Shown: in pieces, positions 27,657 to 35,604 of the stretch | Position numbering within the stretch: position 1 is the first letter of the stretch | Layout of the letters: each line of letters opens with the position of its first letter | Assembly: GCA_021846325.1 (NCBI GenBank) | Contig: JAJZBX010000009.1 | Location: 1 to 64,000, forward strand | DNA: 64,000 bases | DNA from: Actinomycetes bacterium | GTDB lineage: Bacteria > Actinomycetota > Acidimicrobiia > Acidimicrobiales > RAAP-2 | Direction: 5' to 3' | Notes under the pieces: generated by a model | The model's input: only the letters and a program-made list of their open reading frames with translations | Told to the model about the DNA's origin: nothing | Databases searched by the model: none | Program-made: the position numbers and the translations under genes

Positions 27657-28220
27657 GTGACAGTCCGGCGCATCGGTCTCTTCGGAGGGACCTTCGACCC
27701 GCCGCACTTCGGCCACGTCGCCGCGTTACGCGCGGCCGCGAGGAGCCACCGCTTCAACCAGATTGAGGTGACCGTCGCCGGGGATCCGTATCAAAAGAGC
27801 GCGCGCGGCCCGGTGCGACCGGCGCCGCTGCGTCTCGCCATGGCGAGCGCCGCATTCAGCGGTCTGGAGTTGGTGGAGGTATCGGATCGCGAGATCCGCC
27901 GCAGTGGACCCTCCTACACGATCGATACCGTTCGTGAGCTGCTGGCCGACGCCGACGAGGTGGATCTGATCATTGGCGCGGACCTGGTGACCCAACTTGA
28001 CCAGTGGCACGACGCCACGACGTTGCGGACCCTGGTGCGCGTGGGCATCGTGCCTCGACCCGGCGACGCGATTGGGGTTCCGCGCGGTTGGATCACCTAC
28101 GAGATCGCGATGGCGCCGGTTGATCTGTCAAGTTCTTACATCCGTGACAGCCACCCGAGTCACGAAAGTCTGCGAGATTTCGTGCCCGACGCAGTTATTC
28201 CGCTGTTCGAAGGTTTCTGA
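27657..28220 (+). CDS. nadD: Nicotinate-nucleotide adenylyltransferase
   Basis: 187 residues. It makes deazido-NAD (nicotinate adenine dinucleotide) from nicotinate mononucleotide and ATP, in NAD synthesis. The nucleotidyltransferase motif is [11 protein letters not shown] (residues about 9-19), and the C-terminal ISSTxxR-type motif appears as [12 protein letters not shown] start without a ribosome binding site. Followed by a small membrane protein and rsfS, the usual actinobacterial neighbourhood. Confidence 0.94.
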   Translation: MTVRRIGLFGGTFDPPHFGHVAALRAAARSHRFNQIEVTVAGDPYQKSARGPVRPAPLRLAMASAAFSGLELVEVSDREIRRSGPSYTIDTVRELLADADEVDLIIGADLVTQLDQWHDATTLRTLVRVGIVPRPGDAIGVPRGWITYEIAMAPVDLSSSYIRDSHPSHESLRDFVPDAVIPLFEGF

Positions 28221-28238
28221 GGGTAAGGTTTGGTCGTC

Positions 28239-28412
28239 ATGGCGGTTCGAAACTTCGATGTGACCAGTTCGCGTTCCGCGCGCTACGCGGTTGCCCCACC
28301 GCGGCGCCGGGCGGACGTTCGCCGCACGAAACAACGTTGGGCAGTCGTCGCCGTGGCCGGCGTGACCATGCCGTTCGTGGCCGTTCTCGTCGTGCTTGGG
28401 GTGGCCCACTGA
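28239..28412 (+). CDS. Small single-span membrane protein
   Basis: 57 residues from the ATG at 28239, with GGTAAGG 9 bases upstream. The first 34 residues are polar and Arg-rich (PPRRRADVRRTKQRW), and the last 22 form one membrane helix (VVAVAGVTMPFVAVLVVLGVAH). Arg-rich side first implies an N-in, C-out topology. I do not recognise a family. It fills the space between nadD and rsfS, which in other actinobacteria often holds small or unrelated genes. Its stop lies just before the rsfS reading frame. Confidence 0.6.
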   Translation: MAVRNFDVTSSRSARYAVAPPRRRADVRRTKQRWAVVAVAGVTMPFVAVLVVLGVAH

Positions 28413-28435
28413 GCGAGCTGGCCCCCAGCGCGGCC

Positions 28436-28807
28436 GTGACCCGCGGTGTCTTCGATGTCTACGTGGAACGTCTGGTGGACGCTGCGTTGCGTGGCGCCGA
28501 GGAGAAGTCGGCGATCGATCCGGTGGTGCTCGACCTACGTCGATTGGTGGACTCGTTCGACGCACTCGTGATCGCGTCGGGTGGCTCCGATCGCCAGGTG
28601 CGATCAATCACCGAAGAGGTCGAGCGCGTCGTCGCCATGACGACGGGGGTTCGGCCCCTTCGCGTCGAGGGCTTCGCGGAGGCACAGTGGGTCGCGCTCG
28701 ACTACGGCGACGTCATCGTCCACGTCTTCGATCTCGCGTCGCGCGACTACTACGATCTCGAGCACCTGTGGAGCGCGGTGACCGCCTTTCGGGCGCCTAC
28801 CCGTTGA
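28436..28807 (+). CDS. rsfS: Ribosomal silencing factor RsfS
   Basis: 123 residues from the GTG at 28436. RsfS binds L14 on the 50S subunit and blocks joining with 30S when nutrients are short. Matching features are DALVIASGGSDRQVRSITEEVE, VEGFAEAQWVALDYGDVIVHVF and the C-terminal YYDLEHLW. The start is not certain: a CTG at 28409 would overlap the upstream stop, and the GTG has no ribosome binding site; I chose it because the product then has the normal length. Its end overlaps the convergent lipoprotein gene by 11 bases. Confidence 0.9.
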   Translation: MTRGVFDVYVERLVDAALRGAEEKSAIDPVVLDLRRLVDSFDALVIASGGSDRQVRSITEEVERVVAMTTGVRPLRVEGFAEAQWVALDYGDVIVHVFDLASRDYYDLEHLWSAVTAFRAPTR

Positions 28808-29375
28808 GGAGTGACTGGTAGTCCGCCACGGTAACCAGCGTGGCCGGGGGACCGTTCGGCCGCGGCAGCCGCTCGGGTACGCCCGCGGCGGAGATTCGTA
28901 TGCCTCGCGTAGCGCCGACGTAGTACGCGGTCTTCACGATCTGGCCGATCGCCAATATGAGTTGTTGGCGAGGGATGGAGGCCATTGACCGTGCGATTTG
29001 GATGAGCCCGACGCCGTGCACGATCGTGGCTTGGGTGACCACGAGGTCGCTGGGTATGGCGCTCGTGTACCCGGTGCCGACCTCGATGTCGGTGGGGCCG
29101 AGGATGAGCTCGCGCAACACCGAGAAGAGCGTTGGCGGGGACGGCACGATTCGGCTAGACGGCGCGAGGTGGCCGGTCGCGTCAACCATGTACACCGGTT
29201 GGGTGATGAACACCACTCGGCCATTGTTGGTCCCGGGAATGACCTGGCCGAGTAGTCCGAGCGGCACCACCTTGGGGTTGATCGTGGACGGGCGCTGGGA
29301 CGTTGGTACCAACGTGCAGGCACTGAGGGCCAGTGAGGCCGCGAGACCCATCGCAACGACCCCGACGCGCGTCAC
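28797..29375 (-). CDS. GerMN-domain lipoprotein, short LpqB-like
   Basis: 192 residues. The signal peptide ends in a lipobox LSAC (Cys20), so it should be a membrane-anchored lipoprotein. The body fits a GerMN domain (about 50-185) with LILGPTDIEVGTGYTSAIP. In mycobacteria MtrA-MtrB is followed by LpqB, a lipoprotein with a GerMN domain plus a large beta-propeller that modulates MtrB. Here only the GerMN part is present. The GTG start overlaps the kinase stop by 4 bases, so it is in the same operon. Confidence 0.82.
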   Translation of the reverse strand: MTRVGVVAMGLAASLALSACTLVPTSQRPSTINPKVVPLGLLGQVIPGTNNGRVVFITQPVYMVDATGHLAPSSRIVPSPPTLFSVLRELILGPTDIEVGTGYTSAIPSDLVVTQATIVHGVGLIQIARSMASIPRQQLILAIGQIVKTAYYVGATRGIRISAAGVPERLPRPNGPPATLVTVADYQSLLNG

Positions 29376-30763
29376 TGGGCGAACTCCTCGGACACCGGTA
29401 AACAGATACGGATGCGAGCGCCACCCTCGGGACTCTCCATCGCACTGATCGTGCCACCGAAGGCGGCGACGTGATCGCGAACCAGCGCGAGACCCAGGCC
29501 GGTACCTCGAACCACGCCGCGGTCATTGGCGGCGCGCCCACGGTAGAAGCGCTCGAAGATCTGGTCGCGCTCTTCGGGAACGACGCCGGGTCCGGCGTCA
29601 TCGACGTTGATGATGAGTTGATCCTGCGCCATCTCGAGTCGGATGGCTACGACCCCGTGGGCGTAGCGCTCGGCGTTGGACACGAGGTTGGTCATCACCC
29701 GCTCGAATCGGCGCCGGTCCACGCTCACGGAGGGATCTCGAACGTCGGGGTCCACGATGATCTGGGGAACGGGCAAGCCATAGCGTTGCGCCGCGCTGCG
29801 CGCCGCCTGGCGAATGAGCTCGACCGCGGGCACGGTTTCGATGACGTGCGGGGCGGCACCGGCGTCGCTGCGGGCGATCTCGAGCAAGTCGTCGACGAGC
29901 GACTGAAAGATCGCGAGATCGGCGGTGAGTAGGTCGAGGCTCTCGCGCCCGGCCTCGGAGAGCTCGTCTCGGTGCTGTTGGAGCACCGACGTCGTGGTCG
30001 TCAGCGTCGTCAGCGGTGAGCGGAGCTCGTGGCTGACGTCGCTCGCGAAACGAGCGTCGCGTTCGAGCCGTTCGACGAGGCGACTCACCATCGAATTGAA
30101 CGACTCGGTCAACTGCTGGACTTCCTTGTCGGAGCGAGTGATGGACAGGCGCGTGGTGAAGTCACCGTCGGCGATCGCCACCGCCGCTTCGGAGACTCGT
30201 TCAATGGGTCGCACGGCGCGACGCGTGACCCATAGGCCCCCAGCGAGACCGATGAAGGACGTCAGTAGTGCGCCGAGGCCGAGCAACTTCACCAAGGTGC
30301 GTAGCGTGTTTTCGAGCCCCCCCAGGTCGAATACCTCGAATACCTGGGTCTCGACCGCCGGTATGGGGACGCCCACGACGAAGATGACGCGCCCCTGGAC
30401 GTCGAGGGTCTGCTGGACGACGTGGCCCCGGTCAACCAGGGCGATAATGGACGGCGTGACGTCGGCGGTGGCCGCGCCGTTGCTGCGCGAGAGCCACTGA
30501 TGGTGCGTGTGAACGAGCACGCTCGAGTTGGTTGCCTGTTCGATGGAGTTGAGCTGGTTGGCCAGATCTGGTGGTGACGTGTAGAGCGTGGAGCGAATCA
30601 GTGCCGCGTTGACGTAGCTCTGTCGCAGATCGGTCTGTTGCTGGTTGTTCACGAGCACGTGCTGAATGCCGATGAAGGTGATGGTGACGAAGACGGAACT
30701 GAGCAGCAGCGTACTGAGGCCGAAGGTGACGAGCAGGCGAAGACGTAGGCTCCGTCGTCGCAC
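29372..30763 (-). CDS. mtrB: Sensor histidine kinase, MtrB-like
   Basis: 463 residues. Two membrane segments (about 10-32 and 145-168) flank an extracellular sensor region, followed by a HAMP domain (about 170-222), a dimerisation/phosphoacceptor domain with the phosphorylated histidine in DVSHELRSPL, and the ATPase domain with NLVSNAERY (N box) and DAGPGV (G1). Motifs and the operon order response regulator-kinase-GerMN lipoprotein match MtrAB, which controls cell-wall metabolism in actinobacteria. The sensor region is shorter than in mycobacterial MtrB. Start GTG shares one base with the regulator stop. Confidence 0.88.
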   Translation of the reverse strand: MRRRSLRLRLLVTFGLSTLLLSSVFVTITFIGIQHVLVNNQQQTDLRQSYVNAALIRSTLYTSPPDLANQLNSIEQATNSSVLVHTHHQWLSRSNGAATADVTPSIIALVDRGHVVQQTLDVQGRVIFVVGVPIPAVETQVFEVFDLGGLENTLRTLVKLLGLGALLTSFIGLAGGLWVTRRAVRPIERVSEAAVAIADGDFTTRLSITRSDKEVQQLTESFNSMVSRLVERLERDARFASDVSHELRSPLTTLTTTTSVLQQHRDELSEAGRESLDLLTADLAIFQSLVDDLLEIARSDAGAAPHVIETVPAVELIRQAARSAAQRYGLPVPQIIVDPDVRDPSVSVDRRRFERVMTNLVSNAERYAHGVVAIRLEMAQDQLIINVDDAGPGVVPEERDQIFERFYRGRAANDRGVVRGTGLGLALVRDHVAAFGGTISAMESPEGGARIRICLPVSEEFAQ

Positions 30764-31437
30764 TAGAGGACCAGCTTGTATCCAGCCCCGCGCACGGTAA
30801 CCAAGTAGGTCGGATTGCTCGGGTCGGGCTCAATCTTCGTGCGCAACCGACGAATGTGGACATCCACCAAGCGGCTGTCCCCGAAGTAGTCGTAGCCCCA
30901 TACTCGTTCGAGGAGATCCTCGCGCGAAAGGACGCGTCCGTTAGCCGCCGCAAGATCGATGAGCAATCGGAACTCGGTGGAGGTGAGATGCAATTCGGTA
31001 CCGTCGTCGTGGCGTACGACACCCTCGTCGGGTACGACGTGAAGATTGCCAAGTTTGAAGGCGTTGGTGTTCTTGTCGGGACGACGGCGCAGGTGAGCGC
31101 GGACCCTCGCGAGCAGTTCCTCGGGAACAAAGGGCTTGGTCACGTAGTCGTCGGCGCCCGATTCGAGACCGAGTATCACGTCGGCGGTGTCGTCGCGTGC
31201 CGAGACGATGACGATGGGCAGGTCACTCGCGTCGCGAAGCGCCTGGCAGGTTTGAAAGCCCGTCATCCCCGGGAGCATCACGTCAACGATGGCGAGATCG
31301 GACGCCATGCGCTGGTTCAGGGCGATACCGACCTCACCCGACGGGGCGTCATCGACGACGAACCCCTCGCCCTCGAACATCAGTCGCAGCGCCGTACGGA
31401 TGTGGTCGTCATCCTCAACGATCAAGATTCGGGGCAC
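30763..31437 (-). CDS. mtrA: Response regulator, OmpR/PhoB family, MtrA-like
   Basis: 224 residues. The receiver domain has EDDDHIR, the phosphorylated aspartate in IVDVMLPGMTG (about residue 51), Thr/Ser in IVSARD and the lysine in YVTKPF. The C-terminal winged helix has GVVRHDD, LTSTEFRLLIDLAA and VDVHIRRLRTKIEPDPSNPT. It would bind DNA when phosphorylated by the next gene's kinase. GTG start with AAGGAG 5 bases upstream and a TAGTCT -10. Confidence 0.92.
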   Translation of the reverse strand: MPRILIVEDDDHIRTALRLMFEGEGFVVDDAPSGEVGIALNQRMASDLAIVDVMLPGMTGFQTCQALRDASDLPIVIVSARDDTADVILGLESGADDYVTKPFVPEELLARVRAHLRRRPDKNTNAFKLGNLHVVPDEGVVRHDDGTELHLTSTEFRLLIDLAAANGRVLSREDLLERVWGYDYFGDSRLVDVHIRRLRTKIEPDPSNPTYLVTVRGAGYKLVL

Positions 31438-31459
31438 AACACTCCTTCGCGTTAGGGCC

Positions 31460-31465
31460 AGACTA
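31460..31465 (-). promoter_or_regulatory. -10 element of mtrA-mtrB-lipoprotein
   Basis: TAGTCT on the minus strand, 22 bases before the GTG; the leader contains the AAGGAG site (31442-31447). Confidence 0.4.
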
Positions 31466-31496
31466 CCCAGGTCACGCGGCGGCGTCGGGCCATCGG

Positions 31497-31502
31497 TAAC
31501 GT
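31497..31502 (+). promoter_or_regulatory. -10 element of the xer gene (leaderless)
   Basis: TAACGT, six bases (GGTGGC), then the GTG. Confidence 0.4.
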
Positions 31503-31508
31503 GGTGGC

Positions 31509-32414
31509 GTGGCGGGGACGAAACGTGACGTCTCGTCGGGGACGTGGGAACTCGATGGTTTCCTCGCGATGTTGCGAGCGGCGGATCGGTCTCCCGCGAC
31601 CGTGCGGGCCTACGGCGGTGACGTGGCGAGATTCATCGAGTGGTGTGGCGCGCGCGGCGTGGCGGGGCCGACCGCCGTCGCACCACGGGATCTACGCTCG
31701 TACCTCGTCACGCTGACCGAGCGCGGCGACGCCCGGTCATCGATCGGACGTCGGCGCGCGTCGCTGCGCGCGTACTTCGCGTGGTTGAACGAACGAGGGC
31801 GATTGGCCACGGATCCGGCGCGTCGACTGATGGCCCCGCGTCCGTCGTCTCGACTACCCACGGTTGTCGTGCGCGAGCAACTCGAATCGTTGCTCGACGA
31901 CGACTGGGGGGACGACCGGTGGGCCCTGCTCGACCGCGCGGTCTGCGAGGTGCTGTACGGGTCGGGGCTGCGCGTCTCGGAGCTTTGCGGCTTGGACCGG
32001 TCGAGTCTCGACTGGTCGCGTCGGCTCCTGAGAGTGATGGGCAAGGGACGCAAGGAACGGCTGGTTCCGTTGCACGACCGGGGATTCGAGGCGGTGCGCG
32101 CATGGTTAGAGGCCGGCTGGCCCGAGGTGGCAACCGTAGCCTCGCCGCTCGAAGCGGTCTTCTTGAATCGACGCGGTCGGCGAATTGGGCCACGCGACGT
32201 TCGTCGAATCATCGATCGGCGCGTCGATCCCGGGCACGTCTACCCCCACGCACTGCGTCACACCTTCGCGACCCACCTGCTCGAGGGTGGCGCCGACCTT
32301 CGCGAAGTCCAAGTGCTCCTTGGGCACGAAAGTCTCACCACGACCCAGCTCTACACGCACGTGTCCAAGTCACGGCTGCAGAAGGTCCACCACCAGACCC
32401 ACCCGCGGGGCTGA
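31509..32414 (+). CDS. xerC: Tyrosine recombinase XerC/XerD
   Basis: 301 residues, the Xer length. The N-terminal core-binding domain (about 12-100) precedes the catalytic domain with Arg in GSGLRVSEL, Lys in GKGRKER, HALRHTFATH, and the C-terminal nucleophile tyrosine in TTTQLYTHVS. It resolves chromosome dimers at dif sites with FtsK (also encoded in this window). Not a phage integrase by its size, motifs and place before rpsB. XerC and XerD cannot be separated confidently; xerC is a tentative symbol. It points divergently from mtrA. Confidence 0.92.
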   Translation: MAGTKRDVSSGTWELDGFLAMLRAADRSPATVRAYGGDVARFIEWCGARGVAGPTAVAPRDLRSYLVTLTERGDARSSIGRRRASLRAYFAWLNERGRLATDPARRLMAPRPSSRLPTVVVREQLESLLDDDWGDDRWALLDRAVCEVLYGSGLRVSELCGLDRSSLDWSRRLLRVMGKGRKERLVPLHDRGFEAVRAWLEAGWPEVATVASPLEAVFLNRRGRRIGPRDVRRIIDRRVDPGHVYPHALRHTFATHLLEGGADLREVQVLLGHESLTTTQLYTHVSKSRLQKVHHQTHPRG

Positions 32415-32420
32415 GTCGGC

Positions 32421-32426
32421 TAGCAT
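32421..32426 (+). promoter_or_regulatory. -10 element of rpsB-tsf and downstream genes
   Basis: TAGCAT, followed by a leader of about 105 bases with the palindrome CGCTATAGCG (32453-32462) and a CCCAC/GTGGG stem. The rpsB leader could house S2 feedback control, but I see no match to a known motif. Confidence 0.35.
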
Positions 32427-32536
32427 AGACGGGCCCTCCCACCGTGGGTCGGCGCTATAGCGGGCTGAGGAGTTTCGTGAGGTCGCCGTCAGCGGTGCAC
32501 TTCTCAGCGACAGGAACCGAACGGAAGGATACGAAC

Positions 32537-33493
32537 GTGGCGTTAGTCACCCTGCAGGAGCTGTTGGATTCGGGCGTGCACTTTGGGCACCAGACCCGGC
32601 GGTGGAATCCCAAGATGCGCCGGTTCATTCTCGGTGAGCGCAATGGCATTTACCTGATTGACCTTCGCAAGACGCTCGCCGGCATCGAGTCGAGTTACAC
32701 CTACGTGCGCGAACTAGTGGCCGGCGGGGGGACCATCTTGTTCGTTGGAACCAAGAAGCAGACCCAGGGACCCATTGAGGACTACGCCAAGGCCTGTGGC
32801 ATGCCGTTCGTGAACCAGCGCTGGCTCGGTGGCATGTTGACCAACTTCGCCACGGTTGCGGGACGGGTGAAGCGAATGAGCGAGTTGCGTGCGATGCAGC
32901 GGGCCGGCGACTTTGACAACATGCCCAAGCGAGAGGCGCTACGTCACTCGCGCGAACTGGAGAAACTGGACCGAAACCTGAGCGGTATCGCGAATCTCGA
33001 CAAGGTGCCCGACGCGGTCTTCGTCATCGATACGAAAAAGGAGCACATTGCGGTCACCGAGGCCCGGAAACTGGGCTTGCCGGTGGTGGCCGTGGTCGAC
33101 ACGAACTGTGATCCCGACATCATCGACTACGTGATTCCGGGCAATGATGACGCGATTCGCGCCGGTGCCCTGTTGTGTCGATTGATGGCCGACGCCGTCA
33201 CCGAAGGTCGCTTCATTCGTCAGAACCGCGGGGCCGCGCTCAAGGCGGCTGGAGAAGCGGCCGCCGCCGCGCAGAGTGCCGCTGCCGCAACGGCTGACGC
33301 CAGCGCAGTCGAGCCGATCGCCGCAGACGTGGCGATCGACCCCGAGGTCGTTGCGCGAGACCGACCCGACGAGCCAGCCGTCGAGGCGCCCGTGGCGGCG
33401 CCCGTGGCGGCGCCCGTGGACGCGGAGGGTCTGGCCGACGAGGAAGCCGAGCGACGCCGCGGCGATGAGAACGAAGCGGCGGAACTGGCCTAG
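32537..33493 (+). CDS. rpsB: 30S ribosomal protein S2
   Basis: 318 residues from the GTG at 32537, chosen for the GGAAGGA site 9 bases upstream. The S2 core shows [38 protein letters not shown] and VDTNCDP. After about residue 232 there is a tail of 85 residues rich in Ala, Pro, Glu and Asp, including three VAAP repeats, which is longer than in most S2 proteins and should be disordered. tsf follows, the standard pair. Confidence 0.95.
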   Translation: MALVTLQELLDSGVHFGHQTRRWNPKMRRFILGERNGIYLIDLRKTLAGIESSYTYVRELVAGGGTILFVGTKKQTQGPIEDYAKACGMPFVNQRWLGGMLTNFATVAGRVKRMSELRAMQRAGDFDNMPKREALRHSRELEKLDRNLSGIANLDKVPDAVFVIDTKKEHIAVTEARKLGLPVVAVVDTNCDPDIIDYVIPGNDDAIRAGALLCRLMADAVTEGRFIRQNRGAALKAAGEAAAAAQSAAAATADASAVEPIAADVAIDPEVVARDRPDEPAVEAPVAAPVAAPVDAEGLADEEAERRRGDENEAAELA

Positions 33494-33530
33494 GTTGGCC
33501 GCCGCGCTGAACGATAAAGGAGAAGTCAAG

Positions 33531-34322
33531 GTGGCAATCACCGCGAAAGACGTCCAGGCCCTGCGCCAGCTCACCGGTGTCGGGATGATGGACGCCAAGC
33601 ACGCCCTTGAGGCGAACAATGGTGACATGGAGGCAGCCACGCAGTGGCTGCGCGTGCAGGGCTTGGCGTCGGCCGCGAAGCGATCGGGTCGCGTCGCCGG
33701 TGAGGGCGCCGTGGCCGTCGTGCGTGACGGGCGAGCTGCGGCGATCGTGGAGTTGCGCTGCGAGACGGACTTCGTGGCCAAGTCCGATGAGTTCGTGGCC
33801 CTGGTCGATGAAATGGCCGCCCGGGTGGCGGCCGACGGCGAGGCGACAATGGAGGAGTTTCGAGACCGTCTCGAGAAACTATTGACGACGTTGAAGGAGA
33901 ACATCGCAGTCGGGCGCGTGGTGCGCTTGGTGGCGGGCGAGGACGAAGTTGTTGAAACCTACCTGCACGCGCAAGCGGGTCGCGGGGTCAACGCCGTGGC
34001 GGTCGTGGTGCGCGGTGCCACCGAGGAAGTCGCACACGAGATCGCCGTACACATCGCATTCGCCAAACCGCAGTACCTCACGCGAGCGGAGGTACCGGCG
34101 GGCGAGGTTGACGCCGAGCGCGCCACGGTCGAGGAGATTTCTCGCAACGAAGGAAAGCCGCAGGCGGCCCTGCCCAAGATCATTGAAGGTCGATTGAATG
34201 GCTGGTTCAAGGAGCGAGTGCTGCTAGAACAGGCGTACGTGAAGGACGAGAAGCAGACCATCGAGCAGTTTCTGCACGGCGCCGCGGTCTCGGCGTTCGC
34301 GCAGGTGGTCGTCGGAGGCTGA
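33531..34322 (+). CDS. tsf: Elongation factor Ts
   Basis: 263 residues from the GTG at 33531, after AAAGGAG. The N-terminal UBA-like domain has VQALRQLTGVGMMDAKHAL, and the core has the TDFVAKSDEF motif that inserts into EF-Tu to release GDP. It recycles EF-Tu. The length is within the family range, with one shortened subdomain. pyrH begins 3 bases after its stop. Confidence 0.95.
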   Translation: MAITAKDVQALRQLTGVGMMDAKHALEANNGDMEAATQWLRVQGLASAAKRSGRVAGEGAVAVVRDGRAAAIVELRCETDFVAKSDEFVALVDEMAARVAADGEATMEEFRDRLEKLLTTLKENIAVGRVVRLVAGEDEVVETYLHAQAGRGVNAVAVVVRGATEEVAHEIAVHIAFAKPQYLTRAEVPAGEVDAERATVEEISRNEGKPQAALPKIIEGRLNGWFKERVLLEQAYVKDEKQTIEQFLHGAAVSAFAQVVVGG

Positions 34323-34324
34323 GC

Positions 34325-35035
34325 GTGCGACGAGTCGTCTTGAAGCTGTCGGGCGAAGCCCTGGCCTCGGCGGCGAGCGATGAGACGATCGATGCATCAA
34401 CCGTTGACTTTCTGGCACGCGAAATTGCGCGCGCCATGGAGGCCGGCGGTCTCGAACTAGCCGTGGTGGTGGGCGGCGGCAACATTTGGCGCGGCGCCAC
34501 GGGCGCGATGGCCGGGATGAATCGTGCTAACTCGGACCTGATGGGCATGCTTGGCACGGTGATCAACGCGTTAGCCCTGCAGGACGCGATTGAGAGCCAC
34601 GGTCGCGCCACGCGTGTCATGTCGGCCATTGGTATGGATCAAGTGGCTGAGCCCTACATCCGCCGTCGTGCTGTTCGACACCTGGAGAAGGGCCGCGTGG
34701 TCATCTTCGCGGCCGGCATGGGCAACCCGTATTTCACCACCGACACGCCGGCGGCCCAACGTGCCGCCGAGGTCGAAGCCGAGATCGTGCTGAAGGGTAC
34801 CCACGGCGGTGTCGACGGTGTCTATAGCGAGGATCCGCACGTGAATCCCGACGCCGTGCGTTTTGACGAGATCTCCTTTGACGACGTGATCGCGCGCAAC
34901 CTACGCGTCATGGACATGACCGCCATAACGTTCTGCCAAGACAACCAGTTGCCCATACGGGTGTTTGACTTGATGGCGGAGGGTAATTTGGGTCGCGCGC
35001 TCGCCGGGCACGCCGTCGGTACGCTGGTGAAGTGA
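34325..35035 (+). CDS. pyrH: UMP kinase
   Basis: 236 residues of the hexameric bacterial UMP kinase family, which phosphorylates UMP to UDP. It has VLKLSGEAL, GGGNIWRGATG and GTHGGVDGVYSEDP. Its GTG start follows tsf by 3 bases, and its stop overlaps the frr start. Standard rpsB-tsf-pyrH-frr order. Confidence 0.96.
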   Translation: MRRVVLKLSGEALASAASDETIDASTVDFLAREIARAMEAGGLELAVVVGGGNIWRGATGAMAGMNRANSDLMGMLGTVINALALQDAIESHGRATRVMSAIGMDQVAEPYIRRRAVRHLEKGRVVIFAAGMGNPYFTTDTPAAQRAAEVEAEIVLKGTHGGVDGVYSEDPHVNPDAVRFDEISFDDVIARNLRVMDMTAITFCQDNQLPIRVFDLMAEGNLGRALAGHAVGTLVK

Positions 35036-35604
35036 TGGCGGACGAACTGGTTGATCTGGTCATGGAGGAAACCCGCGACAAGATGGCGCGAGCCATCGAG
35101 CACGTCAAGGGCGAGTTCGCGTCGGTGCGAACCGGTCGGGCGTCCTCAGCGCTGATTGAGCACCTGCCGGTCGATTACTACGGTACCGAGACCCCACTGA
35201 AGCAGTTGGCGAACTTCTCGGTACCCGAGCCGCGACTGCTGGTGGTGTCACCCTTTGACAAGGGGGCGATGGGCGCGATCGAAAAGGCGATTGGCAACGC
35301 CGACCTGGGTCTTAGCCCGTCCAACGATGGCCACGTCATTCGACTGGTCTTTCCGACGTTGACCGAAGAGCGACGCAAGGGGTTCGTGAAACTGGTGCGC
35401 TCGAAGGCCGAAGATGGCAAGGTGGCGGTTCGCGGCGTGCGACGACACGCGCGTCAAGAGTTGGAGGCGCTCGAAAAAGACCACGGCCTGTCCCAGGACG
35501 ATATCGAACGCCTCGAAAAGGTGCTCGACAAGATGACCCAGGACGAAGTGGCCCAAATCGATGAGTTGTTGGCCCACAAGGAGCAGGAACTACTTGAAGT
35601 CTGA
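35035..35604 (+). CDS. frr: Ribosome recycling factor
   Basis: 189 residues from the ATG at 35035; a GTG one codon before (35032) would also work. It splits post-termination ribosomes with EF-G. Family motifs are VRTGRASSALIEHLPVDYYG, the hinge region, and RRHARQELEALEK. It ends inside the cdsA start, which lies in the last 11 bases of frr. Confidence 0.96.
   Translation: MADELVDLVMEETRDKMARAIEHVKGEFASVRTGRASSALIEHLPVDYYGTETPLKQLANFSVPEPRLLVVSPFDKGAMGAIEKAIGNADLGLSPSNDGHVIRLVFPTLTEERRKGFVKLVRSKAEDGKVAVRGVRRHARQELEALEKDHGLSQDDIERLEKVLDKMTQDEVAQIDELLAHKEQELLEV

Noticed and set aside
31509-32414. Tyrosine recombinase as a sign of a prophage or integrative element
   Set aside because: Size, motifs and position before rpsB fit housekeeping Xer; no phage genes or attachment repeats are nearby.
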